Positions 50,306 through 62,730 of a DNA stretch of 64,000 bases are shown here, piece by piece; positions within the stretch are counted from its first letter, which is position 1, and each line of letters opens with the position of its first letter. Source of the stretch: Symsagittifera roscoffensis (taxonomy: Eukaryota; Xenacoelomorpha; Acoela; Convolutidae); NCBI RefSeq assembly GCF_963678635.1, contig NC_087071.1, positions 7,455,624-7,519,623 of the forward strand. The letters run 5' to 3'. The position numbers and the translations under genes are program-made. The notes beneath the pieces were generated by a model. That model was not told the origin of the DNA. It saw nothing but the letters and a program-made list of their open reading frames with translations, and searched no databases.

Positions 50306-51480
50306 TAGAAAAAGAAAACTTAACCGGTAAATACAAATTTCTCAGGACCTACAGACTTAGACACCATATACCCAATAAGTCAAGTTTTCAACCTACATGA
50401 CACTTTAGATAAAATACCCCTATCAAGAACAGGAATAAAACACATATTTCAACCAGCCACAGAAAAAATAACCCTAGATTAATTTCAAAAAAAATCAAAT
50501 CCTCGACCCAATATTTCGACAACTCAAATCTTGGCAAAAATACAAACAAAACTTGTAAAAGCAGATATTACAATTCTAGGAAATAAAACACTTCTGATAC
50601 TTCAAAAAGTTTAATAACACAACCATAAACGAGAACACCGATATTTTGGAATACCAAACACGCGAAACAAAAGTACCTTGTTTTTCTTTAAGTGTGATAC
50701 TCATATTATTTCATAATTCACATATACTGAATACAAAAAGACATACAGGATCAGTAAAAAACAAACTCCATTTTTAATCAGATTTTTTACTTTCAAAATG
50801 ACCAAGTTGGATTAAAGTACTATGTAACAATTGTATAGCGTGTCAATTAAACAACCCATATCCACATCAGAAACAGATAGCAGAAAAACATGACTTTAAT
50901 GGACAAAGTTTTTATTTCAGCCTCAAAATATCATTTGATACAAAAGGACCAATATCACCATCCTCAGAAGGAAACTCATATACAATGATATAGTCGACTC
51001 TTTTACATACTACGTAGCACTCATTGTGGTGCAACCCTGTACCTCATTTTGGAGCTTAATATGCATATTCAACTCTCTACGATCACTTGATTGCAAAATT
51101 TGAATTACCAGAAGTCCTTGTTACAGATATTGGCTCTGAATTTATAAAGAATGAACTCATATCATTATGCCGTCTTTACAACATCAATTATAAACCTCGA
51201 ACATCTCATGCCCCGTGGACTATTGGTTTAGTCGAAGTTATGAACCGTTCATTACAAGAATACCTTAGATTTATGATAAATGGAAAGCATACAAAGTATA
51301 CAGAATGCTCAACAGACGTAAAAATATTTCCCTAAGCCTACAACTCACAAATAACAACAACATTAGGATTATCATTGTATTCTATGGTTTTTAACCAAAA
51401 GCCCCCGGAAACCAATAATATCGCAACTTGCACTCTAATTTTCCCTCAAAGAAAAATATTGAATACGCCTAAAGCAAAAA
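50306..51480 (+). pseudogene. Integrase remnant (copy 2)
   Basis: Continuous with RNase H, showing the site that the LINE interrupts in copy 1. Pieces: RHTGS and CNNCIACQLNNPYP (zinc-binding part), SFDTKGPISPSSEGNSY, then 51087-51335 with VTDIGSEF and GLVEVMNRSLQEYL. The three acidic catalytic residues remain, but frameshifts and stops separate them. Confidence 0.75.
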
Positions 51481-52030
51481 TCAGACATGATCACTTAGAC
51501 TAAATAACCTATAACTCCTAAATACGCCCAATCATCCAAAATAAAAACAAAAAACTAGGAAATTCATTCCTAGACCACTATAGTTGCCTAAGTCAAAAAT
51601 TGCTCATACCCAACATACTTGTCAGAAAATGAATAAACCATCCGACCACACTCAGTTTCCAACTTGGAAAATAAAAAACAGTTCCACGGACCAAATCATT
51701 TTTCAAATGCTTCTTTCTCATTCAGTTCGGCTCCTCAAGACAAAATTTTCAAAATTTTATGCAATCTTTTTTTTTTTTTTCAATATAGTCTATTTTTCAT
51801 TATAGACACCCTCGAAATAATTCTCCTTCTCTTCATAATTTTTGCAGCTTTTTCGTAATTTTTTTTCACTGACCAAAACTTACCTCAACTTCTCAAAAAT
51901 CCTTGATCATCTCCTCAGATAAGATAAATTAAAAGCTGTAAAAATGGTTAAAACATATATTTAAACAACAGAGACATACATCTCTTTTTAGTAATTTTTT
52001 CAACCATTTTAGTCTCCCTCTTTCTCACAA
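51481..52030 (+). other. Non-coding stretch between integrase and env (copy 2)
   Basis: T-rich on the plus strand with a 15-base T run near 51768; holds the conserved acceptor candidate CCTTGATCATCTCCTCAG ending at 51918. No gene. Confidence 0.5.
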
Positions 52031-55000
52031 TATGTTAATGCAAAAAAGGCAACAATTCTCTTTGCATTAGCAACAGTTTTTTTCATTATTTTTATAGGAG
52101 AATAAGAAAACAACACAAATTTTACACCTAAAACAAAATTTTTTAGATTATTCCAAAATTGGTAATCAACAACCAACACAACAATCCCCACCGACTACGA
52201 CATCCCAAGAACTCCCAACAACGCCAACGACTAGTTAATTAAGTCAACCCCAATCAATACACGAATTTCAATCCAAGAACATCTATACACTTTTGAAGAA
52301 AGACACGCAAAATTATCCGAACCTTTAATGCCCGTAGTTCGCCATGTATCTCTAAGCAAACCAACATACAACACCTTTGAACCAACAGATAACATGTAGT
52401 GTTCTCTCCAACAAGATCTTAGTAGAACAAGAAATCCTAGTCAAAACCAAAATTAGACATCTACAATAGATAGACAAATAATTCATCCCCGACGAAATAG
52501 AAGTTCCACAACTCCAAGAGTTCAATTTAATATACCCTCATCACCATCTTAGAATCCTCTAGATCTCTCAAGTTTTACAATTGAAAGTACTCCTCCGCCA
52601 TTACAAACAGTTTCACAACAAAACACCAAATATCCCATCGGATTATTTAGGATCAACCACCACATCCGAACAAGTTCGTAAAAATCCATTTAATCCCTCA
52701 ACATCAACACAACGTCTCCCACATTGAATGACACAATCGTTCACACAAGGTGAAACAAACTTGGTAAATGAATCAATCGAGATCTCATCAGATACAGCTT
52801 TGTCACTACCAGAAAATCTATCAATACCTTCAACACCTTCAACTATAAGCCAACCTCCAAGCATACCGTTTCCACTAAAATTCCCTACAAATTTGGACGA
52901 CAGATGTAGCGAATTTTTAGATATAAATAAACCTCTACGATTAGATTGAAAAACATCCGTAGCCCCCCTCCCTTATTTGGACAACATCTTGATAACCACA
53001 GATTACATAATTGGGCACTCAACAGACTACAATACAGACAGGTCATTCACAAAGATATACAGGAACATAATAAACAAATTCTAACACAAAGCAATTTGAC
53101 AGTGAAATTTGAAATCAAAGTAAAATTAAATAATATATTACATCATCCTCTACACCTAGACCGATCAAACTTAACAGCCTAATTTTTACCTCCCCGTTTA
53201 TACAACAGAACTTATCTACAAATACGATAGATATACAAAAAAGACAGTTGGATACATAATATTCTATAATCCATATTCAGGACTATAATACACATGTATC
53301 TTTTGATAAAAAATTCTCTTATCATCATTTTTCCCTACCCCCCCCCCCCGAACAAGACCACAAGAACTATTAGTTACGCATTACGATTGCAATAAAAATG
53401 ATCAAAAACACTGCACAAGCACGCAATCAATCAAGTAATTCAATGCGAATCGGAACCAAAAGAAATTAAAACAAGAAATATAATAACAACACTTTACTCG
53501 AAAGCCCGGGCTACAACCTTAACAGGATATAAATTCACAGCAAAACTCTCAGAGAATAAATTACATTGTTCCCAAGTCTCAAACGGAAACATCGACTCGA
53601 TCATGAACCTTTCTATCAAAGTAATTCTGAAAGACTTCTACATCCAAAACCTGACTATTGTAAAAATTAAATAAGACGATTGAAATGAACCGCAAATAAA
53701 GGCACAAATCAAAAACTGTGAATTTTCAATTACTCCCAGAACTCAAAAGATATCAAGGACAGAAAAAATATGACAATAAATACCCATTCCACGGCGCACA
53801 CGGACGTTCAACATATGATTTACACGATAAAAATTGAATATCACACATTGGAATAAATGACCCTTCAAATTGCAAATCATAAAAGATATCAAGAAATAAG
53901 GTTTTTCGATTCAAAAATTTAGTTAGAAAAATTATAATTAACACGAGATTTAAAAATTGACAAATTATTATGTCAAGGAATACACTTATCTAGTAAAAAA
54001 GACCAAGGATATTGCTATCCAACCTCACGCACATAGGCAATCATCGTTTGGTTTCCTGAAGACACATGCACAAACTTTCAGGTTGTAAAGATTCACGCAA
54101 GAACGATAGAATTTCAACAAAACACTTTTTTTGAATCAATTCTCTTTGACCAAGTCCACCCTGACGAAATAAGACAAAACAATCAACAAAACAAAAACAT
54201 CGAGGGATTAGAAAATAAATTAACACGTTTTCAATTATATCCCGAAATTGAATTCTTCTGCAATTACAAAACCCCACTATATAAAACATGATATTCACAA
54301 ATACTTGTCGAATACGAAAAAATTTTCGACATGAAAACTGAAAAAATTAAATATTAACCCAAGTCAGACATACAAAAGTAATAGCGACGAAAATTCATAC
54401 AACCCAGTAACATTTCTAAAAAAGGAAATTGTTGGTGGAAAATTTCTTCCGCAAGATAAAGGCAGCACACGTTCACAAGAACTATCACTAATGAGCAGTA
54501 CTTACTCCGGCGTAATTCACTAAGACATCCATTTAGACATAAAATTAGATATACAATAAGGAGAATTTTTCAGGAAATTCACTATGAGAACTAGAAGCTA
54601 GAACGAACACAAATTTTACAATCACTTGCATTAGCAGTACTGAAAATAACTTATGCAGGATATTTTTTGTCAGGAAACAGATTAAATGTTATCGACTACG
54701 AAGGAAATTACTGTGGTATTACACATGCACTGAAACGTATCACCTTTATATGTTTTTGAAGATAAATAGTGCTACAAAAGAGTCCCTGTATTCTATAAAA
54801 GTAAAGTACATTTTGTAGGTACATTTTCCAGACGCTCATACTTTTGAGATACAGCCGTACCATGTGGATCTGAAATTAGACAAAATGTTGTACAACTAAA
54901 TCCAGATGAAGATAAATACTATCTTCTCAACCCATACCCTACTCATATGCCACCATTAAAGAAATTTTCACCAGAAAGCATCAGAGCTTTTGCTCGTAAC

Positions 55001-55651
55001 CCAAACATAGATCTATAATTCATATGTATAGGTTCAAGATCAGACATACAACATCACTTCCGTACACAACAACTTCAAGAACTCCTAACGAAAATGGACA
55101 CAGTCCAAACACATTCAATAGATCAAGATTTAAGAAAACTTGAAGAAATCGCAGCGTTTTCTGAAATCTACGCACAAGACTATAGCGGATACTTTAAAGA
55201 TATAAAGGACTATATATATTTAAACGAAAAAAAATAACGTCCACAAGAAATATCTCCCATAATTGTTTTTAGTTTTGTTGACCTAAACAATGAACTTCTC
55301 GGCTTTTTAGGATGGCCCTAGTACATCTTAGAAAGATTGAAAATCGTATACACCAACTCTCATACACCTATCTTATCACACCAAATACAAACGACAACTC
55401 ACAAAAAAATTGAAAACAACACCCACTGTACCACAATTACAAAACTTTCAAAATAACCACGCACTATCTTTAGTATCACGAAACTATAGATATACACCGA
55501 TATCAGAGCTCACCTATTCAAGTCATAGCTACCCACAGAGCCCAGTTTCTCATATAGTAGTCCATCAACCAACCATAGACGACATATATTAACAGATCTT
55601 CGAACAGCCACAAACCACTAATTTCCGTTCTCAGAACAACCACCTTTTTAG
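52031..55651 (+). pseudogene. Envelope-like glycoprotein remnant (copy 2)
   Basis: Begins with the signal-peptide-like hydrophobic run at about 52040-52090 (no in-frame ATG). Then the Pro/Thr/Ser-rich part, LDNHRLHNWALNRLQYRQ (about 52987), VIWFPEDTC-equivalent at about 54045-54070, AGYFLSGNRL (about 54655), CYKRVPVFYKSKVHFVGTFS (about 54770) and VPCGS (54857). The membrane-anchor region is partly deleted relative to copy 1 (about 55310-55390). A 12-base C run at 53338-53349 falls inside. Ends in a stop overlapping the acceptor at 55651. Broken by many stops. Confidence 0.65.
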
Positions 55652-55829
55652 CCCACGATAAGCCGCCAAGTTGGATCTCTGAACCGCTCCCTATCCTACC
55701 CATCTAACCTTCAACGCCAATCTTCCCGTATTTCTCTTTCTGACCTGACCTCTTCCCCCTTGCCATCATTCACCAATATTTCACCACGCTGTTTTTAACA
55801 CCATATCACAGTTTAATAACTCAGAAATT

Positions 55830-55867
55830 GACACCCCGGACGAACTCCAGAACTCGTCCGGGGTGTC
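55830..55867. repeat. Perfect 14-bp GC-rich inverted repeat
   Basis: GACACCCCGGACGA, a 10-base loop, then its exact complement. Copy 1 has only the first arm's equivalent in coding sequence, so the second arm is an inverted duplication in copy 2. Confidence 0.85.
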
Positions 55868-55932
55868 GATCCCCAGCCGCCTCCTCCTACACAGATGCAA
55901 CCCCAATTTACTCCTCTCTGACCAGTGACCCA

Positions 55933-55950
55933 CCCCCCCCCCCCCCCCCC
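55933..55950. repeat. 18-base poly-C tract
   Basis: Uninterrupted C run in ORF X of copy 2 (18 G on the minus strand). Other runs: 53338-53349 (12), 36140-36150 (11) and 37553-37561 (9). Unusual in DNA this AT-rich. Confidence 0.9.
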
Positions 55951-57320
55951 GACCCTTCCAGCCCAGTCACTGAAGAACTAGAGCAAGAGCTTGATAAATT
56001 CATAACCTTGCAACAACAGCTTCAACACAATAACTTACTAACAATTCAAAATGTAGCACACTCCGTATCCTCTTCTGAATCCTCAAATCCAGCCTTATAA
56101 GAAACCCGAGGCCAACGAGTATTCAAAAGAAAACACCCAAATGCCCAAACACTTCATCACCCCAGACCACATTGATCTTTTGCCCTTTACCCGCAGCAAA
56201 CTAATACAAAAGTTTTTCTTCAAAATAATTTACCTTGTTTCCCATATTACACATATAATAGCACTAACGATAGCCAACTGAATTACGTCGATGAATATAG
56301 CCTGTTCCCATCATTATCATGGACACCTCACTATCACTTCACTAAACCCCTAGCACTCGCTTTCTATAATAATTTAGAGGGCAATGGAATTTGTCAATCC
56401 AGATTACACAAATTAAACACCGCACTGCTTGAAAAACAATTTACAACCAACAAACTAACCAAAACACAAATTAGATTTGTTGCACAATAAGCTAACAGAT
56501 TAACGACTACGATAACGCAATTGCACGTTACATGGAAGATAAGATTATAGAAGAAGACGAAGACTATAACCCTCAAATAACAGATAGCATTTTTTATATA
56601 ACCCGAATTTTTTTTTCGTAATTAACAGCTTGAATAAAAAACATGATAATTTTACTTCTACAGCACTGAAAGGCACAAAAGCTTGCAATTCATTTTTCAA
56701 TAGGTTTAATCATTTCTCACTCACTTTTCATTTCCTAACACCAAAAGAACGTGACTTGCTCTGTTCACACGACATAATGTTACGCACTAAAGTAACCCAC
56801 ACATACATTTATTACAAATTTATTCAACACCACTATATAACTAACACACCAGCACGAAACCCACATCATTGAATCACTTTTATCAATTCTAAATATACAT
56901 CACCGTATTTTTCCTAAATTTCACCTATTGTATTAAAAACACTAACATCCACGGCATCCTCCAAAGTTGAGACCCCACAAGACAAATGTATTTTTCCTGC
57001 TCACTAACCAAATAATTTGACGACGAAGGTTATCGCCTTTAATCATTCCCCATGAATATATACAGCCCATCGAAATCCACATTCTAGAATACGTTCACAA
57101 AACTAATTACAATCATAAATTATATAATCTCATTGAAAACACATCATATGAAATCTCACTTACTAATGAAGAACTTAATATCATCCGAGCACTCAAGCTA
57201 CTGTGGCCCCTCCTCCAGACTAAAAATGTCATCCGCTTGCTTGCAAAACTCCTCAGATCATCACACACTATTAACAGTAAAATCCCAAATGGATTTTTTG
57301 CCGACGACAATCCCTTCTAA

Positions 57321-58710
57321 GTATGATTAAGTATTTCATTAGTAAATCAAAGCATACTAACCATTTTATAAAAAGGTTTCTTTTTCCCTTTTTAGATTTC
57401 ATTATTCACCCATCTAAAACATTTAAAAAATAAATAAAAATCAAAAACTTTTTTCTATAAGTTTTTCAAAATTCTTTCTGTAAACAATTCAGTTTCGAAT
57501 TAAAAAATTTCAGTATATATTTGAACCAGTAAATTTTTCATTTTCAAAAGCAATTTTTTCATAAAATTTAAATTCCACTGCATTAAATTTGAAAAAATTA
57601 TCCAAAAACGCAAAGAAATTGACCGTACTATTATTTTGAAAGACGCTTCTCTTGTAGTTTTGAATTTTTCAATCTCCCATAAATCACGCGCTTTCTCCAA
57701 GTCGCACAACTTACCCACAAAGAATTGTTTAAAATAGTAAATTTCAAGTTTCAAACTTTCTAACAACTATAACTGGTTTTAAAACGTTTCTAACTTTCCT
57801 TTAACCCGGTTGAGAAGGAATTATAATCTAACCAACGCAGCTTACCAACGCCACAAAACAACAAACTAACAGCATGACTAAGAAAGAAAGTCCCACGGTA
57901 CCCCAGCCGGATTAAATTCAGATTGAAACTTGATAAATTATTCTTTTGAAAGCCCTTGTCAAGTTTTATTAAAGCAAAATAAAACACAAAAAATCGAAAG
58001 GCAAATCCAAAACAAATGATTCTATTTTTCTTAGAAAGGATACAACCAAAATAAAAAAGAGAAAAACCCGTAAAAATGTCACAAAAGTTTGAGTAAATAA
58101 AGAGACTCTGTGCAAAGAGAACATAAAAGTTAATCCATTTCTGGCCTCACCACCAGAACGGCGTCGCTCGAAGTACATGCCCACACCAAACCTTACGACA
58201 CTCCGATACTCTGTTTTTGATAAGAGTGGCTCTAGAATCTTTAAAGTTCACCGAACTAAAATAAAAACGCTTTTGCGTTAATCACTAATAACAAATCATA
58301 ACTAAAAAACTTAAATAACAAGAGATAAAAAAATTATAAAAATCAGTATCTAAAGATTTCTTAGAGCCCCAGGAACGAGCAGCAAAAAATATGACAGCTA
58401 GATTACATTCCAGTCACTTGGTCCTTCACACAGAAAAGTCAAACTTCACCCTGCACGTAGTCTTGCTCTGAACTTAACGAAATCAAAACATCATCGCATA
58501 GATCACAAGTCTTGACACATTCACCTAAGACTACCCACGATCAGCGATACCCAATTTGAAATACAAACGAAAAGATCTTCTTCTATCTAACACAAACAAC
58601 CATATCACTCCCCTCTTAAAAGAAGTCACTGCTAACAACTTCGGAAGAAAACTCCATCACCCGTCTTTGACTACGATAAACAATTAAAACTAAAAAACTC
58701 TCTAAACCTC
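57321..58710 (+). other. 3' UTR of copy 2
   Basis: Starts with GTATGATT after the ORF X stop and a T-rich acceptor-like CCCTTTTTAG at about 57396. Keeps CTTTCCTTTAACCCGGTTG (57796), AACCAACGCAGCTTACC and the compensated hairpin at 58208-58227. No gene. Confidence 0.55.
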
Positions 58711-58724
58711 GGATAGGTGGAGCC
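58711..58724 (+). promoter_or_regulatory. Polypurine tract of copy 2
   Basis: GGATAGGTGGAGCC, three bases before the 3' LTR TG; equivalent to 32595-32608 in copy 1. Confidence 0.6.
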
Positions 58725-58727
58725 AGT

Positions 58728-59110
58728 TGTAAACTAGATATGTATAATTGGTTATAAATGCAAATGTCTATCTCGATAAAATATTACTAACTAACCAATC
58801 ATATTCACTCTCTAACACCGACACTTATTTGTAAGTGCTGAAACTACTTAGCTGAAACTACTTAGTGGTAGTTATAGCACCAGAACAATTTGAATAAATC
58901 TTAGACTACAGTTGTTCTCCTCCTGGATAAAATTCCAAGATCTAATACTCAAAAACCAGTATACACAAACTCTATTGAGAGTAGGAGGTATAAGAGTAAG
59001 ATTAAGATTGTTGCAGGAATCTATCCGGCCGAAAATCGGATAGCGTGACGAACAGACTGTGTACCGCTGCTGAAATTACTCTATCCGTATAACCAAAAGG
59101 TCCTAACTCA
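58728..59110 (+). repeat. 3' LTR of copy 2
   Basis: TGTAAACTAG...CTAACTCA. Contains CACTTA-TTTG-TAAGTG (58822-58837) and an enlarged second hairpin (58835-58880) with a 14-base internal duplication (GCTGAAACTACTTA twice). Lacks about 24 bases found in the 5' LTR around the GATCGGTATTAGACTAAGAAG block. Confidence 0.9.
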
Positions 59111-60416
59111 CCATCTACAAGTCTCAGGTCTATTAAAAACACAACTTAATTGTTAGAAAACTTTTTAAGCAACTTACTATTTGTAAGTAGTTCGTGGATT
59201 CAAACAAAAAGCGAGATTTATATGAATGAAGAATCCTAAGACAAAAACTAAGCTCAATTGTAAAAAGTTTTATTAAAAGTTTGAGATCAAGCCTCGAGGA
59301 ATTTAAATCAATAGTTCTCAATCTTTTGAATGGTTTGGGATGTGAAGCGTCTCCTAAAAATTGTTAGACAACTTTCAAGGGATGATCTTTTGAAGAGATG
59401 ATCTCTTGTTTTCTGAAAAAAAAATTGAGTGATGGGTTTTTTATGGTTTATTTCTCCGAAGAACTCTTGTATCATATCCAATTTTATTGATGAAGCAAAA
59501 TGATTGTAAATGATTGCTTTTAGAAAATTCGATGCAAAGATGCTCTGATGGATTTAACTGAAGAATTATACAAATAAAAATTTTTCAAAAATTCAAATGA
59601 TTTCAACGGAGTGTAGCAAGCTCGGTATGCTCAATGATTTTTCACATCTGTGGGAAGCGCTTTTTTGGAAAACTGAAATTTTTTTAATGTTTTTTGTAGT
59701 TTTTGCAAAGCTAGCAAGTCTATTAAAAAATTTATTTTGTTTACCACGTACGGCTTATAGAATGAAAATACAACAGAATGTACAAAATACTTCTTTCGGG
59801 TGTAATTTTAGAATTGAACTCTCCATTGAACTTTACAATTGAATAGTTTGGTCTTTTTATGATGATCTAGCAGAAAAAGTAGAATTTTTTTTTCCAAGTT
59901 TCGCCAATTAAATTTTCAGGTCGGAAATACTGAGACTTGGAAATTCATTTTTATAAAGTAGTCTAAGTTAAATTAGTGTGTAAAATTTTTTCCTGGTCTT
60001 ACTTATTAATTTGTATTCTGGTCGTACTCATAATTAGTCTGATTTTGTGATAATTCAAAAAAAATTTTTGGGATGAAATCTACCGACTGTTTTTCGGCCA
60101 GATAGTTTCATGAAACTCCTTACTCTTATACCGATGATAGTTTTACTCTTATTTTCTAGGTCATAAAAGATCCAAATAATTTTTTGGGTGAAATTGGGTT
60201 CATTGACAAAAAATTTTTCAATTTGATAATAAAGTGGTCTAATTGAGAACAGTCAGAACTCATAATAATTGCATATGAAAAAAGTTATGGAAAGTAATTG
60301 TTTTGAAATAGAAACTACTTAAACAAAAATGCTTTAAACGAAAAATAAAACTCTCAGGGGGTCACAAAAAATGGCACCAGAGATGATCTACTTTTCATTG
60401 ACAACAAAATAGTAAT
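59111..60416. other. Spacer after copy 2
   Basis: AT-rich, no convincing frame on either strand. An 81-codon frame at 59597-59842 has no recognisable motif. Nothing else supportable. Confidence 0.5.
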
Positions 60417-61270
60417 ACTAGCTGCGGCCCGAGGCGCATTCAGTTCGATTCTCAACGAGTCCCATCCAGGCCAGTTCGGTATGAAGTTCCTGGCTGAATA
60501 TATCTGGTGGCTGCATGTTAATAGGAAATATATTACCACGCCAAATCTTGCAACAAACAATGCTCCAAAGCCTGGAAGGTTCTTAAGGTGTTGCTGGGAT
60601 CGGATCATCACTGTCATTGGCTAGCAAAGAGATTAATTTAGACTTTGCCGGCCCTTTGGAAGCTTTCTGGGAACGTTCTGATATCTATTGATAATCGTTT
60701 AGATCAAAGAAAACCAATCATATCAAACTGCTGGGCACGATGGAGCAGAGGACGGGTACGAAGACACGGTCATGGAATCCTCCTCAGACTCGGACTCGGA
60801 CATCCCACTGGGAAAGATTACCCATGGAAGTCGAGCATCCCCAATCCCAATCTCTATGCGGAAACGGCCTACTCTAGCGAATTGGCTACTGGAAGTAATC
60901 TTTTTAGAAAAAACGCCAACCGAAAAAAGGAGAATCGTATTTTAATCCAGTTAAAGAGGCGATTGTTTTATATTCGGACCACAGGGTCTTTTTGGAAAAT
61001 GGACATAGTTTAGCGGAAAGAGGAAATCATTGCCTACCAAGAACTCAACCGGAGCCAACCCTCAGAAGAAGACGACCAGTGGGAAATCGACTGGCAGAAA
61101 TCCGACGCTCACACAAATGACCACAAATTCGTCGACAAAAGTTATCGTCATTCCGGATTCCCCACAGAAATCGTCTCAAGACAGCAGTCTTCCTGGAATG
61201 TCATGACTCGGATCCGCCTCAGACCCAATACTGCTGAACAGCACACCAGAGGAAACGTCTCCTGTTCCCA
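60417..61270 (+). pseudogene. Fragment of a different Ty3-type integrase plus unplaced coding scrap
   Basis: 60440-60530 encodes NESHPGQFGMKFLAEYIWWL, the HPG.. and WW motifs of the gypsy integrase zinc-binding domain. A shifted frame then gives SCNKQCSKAWKVLK and, near 60638, LDFAGPLEAFWE, the first-Asp block (D.AGP) of the integrase core. From about 60735 a frame with DGYEDTVMESSSDSDSDIPL is acidic. Base composition is near 50% GC, against about 30% around it, and the protein is unlike the integrase of the giant element, so this is a separate family. It is truncated and frameshifted; the right edge abuts copy 3 at about 61270. Confidence 0.65.
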
Positions 61271-61499
61271 CAAGATAAATAGTGAATTCAGAAATGACAA
61301 GAACGAAACAGAAAATACAATTTCAATAAACATGCTTAAGATTGAAGAAGAATACGAAATACCAATTGAATCAAAATGTTATCACAATCACGAAAAATTT
61401 AATAACTCCGATAAACAAATCATCACACAGAATGAGACAGATAATGCTAAACAAGAACTCGAATGCAGTTCAACTACGAATAACATATAACAAAACACT

Positions 61500-62730
61500 A
61501 CAACAAGTAAATTACAACCACCTCAAGAAAAAAATTTGGAAATTTCCACATTTTTTAGAAAGTCCAAAAAACAAAAGGTTTCAGTCACCGGACCTTGAGA
61601 TTTGTTTTTTAAAATAGAATCAGTAGCAGCAACAAACATCATAATCATTTCCACTTGGATTGTCATACAAACCCTACATCCAAAGTTATCACCATTAAAA
61701 ACTTCAAGCAAATTAACTACAGCACATAAATCAACTTTAACAAAATATGGAAAAATCAAATTGTTCCTCGTTCCCACTCGAAAATGGAACAAAGCAAACT
61801 ATTAAATAAAATTTTTAGACATTTTTTCAAATCACAGACAATTCTAAAAATTATAGTCGGAATTCCATCTATTACTAAATTTATACCCACTATCAATATT
61901 CTATAAAATTACATAGAAAAAATAAATACACAAGAAAAAAATGACACATCACTAACATTCTTTCAAAGATTAAACAAATAACCTCCATTTTCTCTAAATT
62001 CTACCCCATATACAATCAAGAACGGAAACACCTCAAACCATTATCAGGATATGTATATAACTTTTCAATGAGTCAAGTCCATCAATATAATATTGATCAA
62101 AACAAACAACGACTGTATATGTTAGATTTTGAGTTTAAACCAAATCATAAACTTTTTTGTGTAACAATTTCTTCCTCTATCAAATACACAAAAAGTACAA
62201 GTTCAGATATTATCTCTTCACACGTTTACAACAATTCCCCATATAAAATAACACTACCATTAGGAATTTTAGGATATTGTGAAATAAATGCAACAGTTTC
62301 TCCCACAATAGAAACAGCTTATAGTGTAAACAATATTTCAAAATTTTGAATTTATGTCAATTGACAATTCCTAATGAAGAATTATCAATAATGTATAAAT
62401 AGTGATTCAAAACGTAATAAGACTATTTTACAAAAACACCTCTTTTTGAAACAACATTCCAAATTTCAAAAAAACACCACAGAACAGCAGAAATTCCTCA
62501 CAATGTTTAATTTTCAACACTCGCAAATCACACAGCAAGAATATGAACAATGAGCTGAACTACTACTTAAATGCCCAATGGTTTATGCAACATCTAAAAT
62601 AGATGTTGGAAAAATCACCATTACACTTACCACTAAAACTTGACGCAGTTTTCAAAAAACAACGAGCAATTAAAGTTCCAATTCACTCACAGGATAAAGT
62701 TAATAGACTACTAGATATCTTAGAACAATA
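61500..62730 (+). pseudogene. Protease, linker and RT-start remnant (copy 3)
   Basis: 61602-61805 aligns to the protease (TLHPKLSPLKTSSKL, SLTKYGKI-like), but the DSGA block reads ESVA. 62068-62349 is the linker segment (LGILGYCEINATVSP). From 62503 MFNFQHSQITQQEYE begins the RT region as in copy 1's 15664, broken by stops, and ends at the deletion junction. Confidence 0.65.

Larger units (their letters stand above)
55652..57320 (+). pseudogene. ORF X remnant (copy 2)
   Basis: The start ATG is mutated (ATA at 55658). Contains an open Ser/Pro-rich block at 55828-56100 ending in EELEQELDKFITLQQQL, the basic RVFKRKHPNA motif at about 56118, WTPHYHFTKPLALAF at about 56320, then RHNVTH-type segments and FLNFTYCIKNTN.HGIL at about 56915, ending at TAA 57318. 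The correspondence with copy 1's 29246-31024 along the whole length is the main evidence that ORF X is a real gene. Confidence 0.55.
41298..59110 (+). mobile_element. Copy 2 of the giant LTR retroelement
   Basis: Bounded by LTRs of 384 and 383 bases beginning TGT and ending ACTCA. Collinear with copy 1 through leader, gag, protease, RT, RNase H, integrase, env, ORF X and 3' UTR but without the LINE, giving about 17.8 kb. Every coding part is broken by many stops and frameshifts; the RT YLDD and protease DSGA motifs are destroyed. Flanks are GGATA and CCATC, so no target duplication is visible. Its LTR sequence differs considerably from copy 1, indicating a separate subfamily. Confidence 0.9.

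Noticed and set aside
59110-59140. A second PBS just after the 3' LTR of copy 2 (tandem element)
   Set aside because: CCATCTACAAGTCTC has only partial resemblance to the PBS region and no gag or leader follows.
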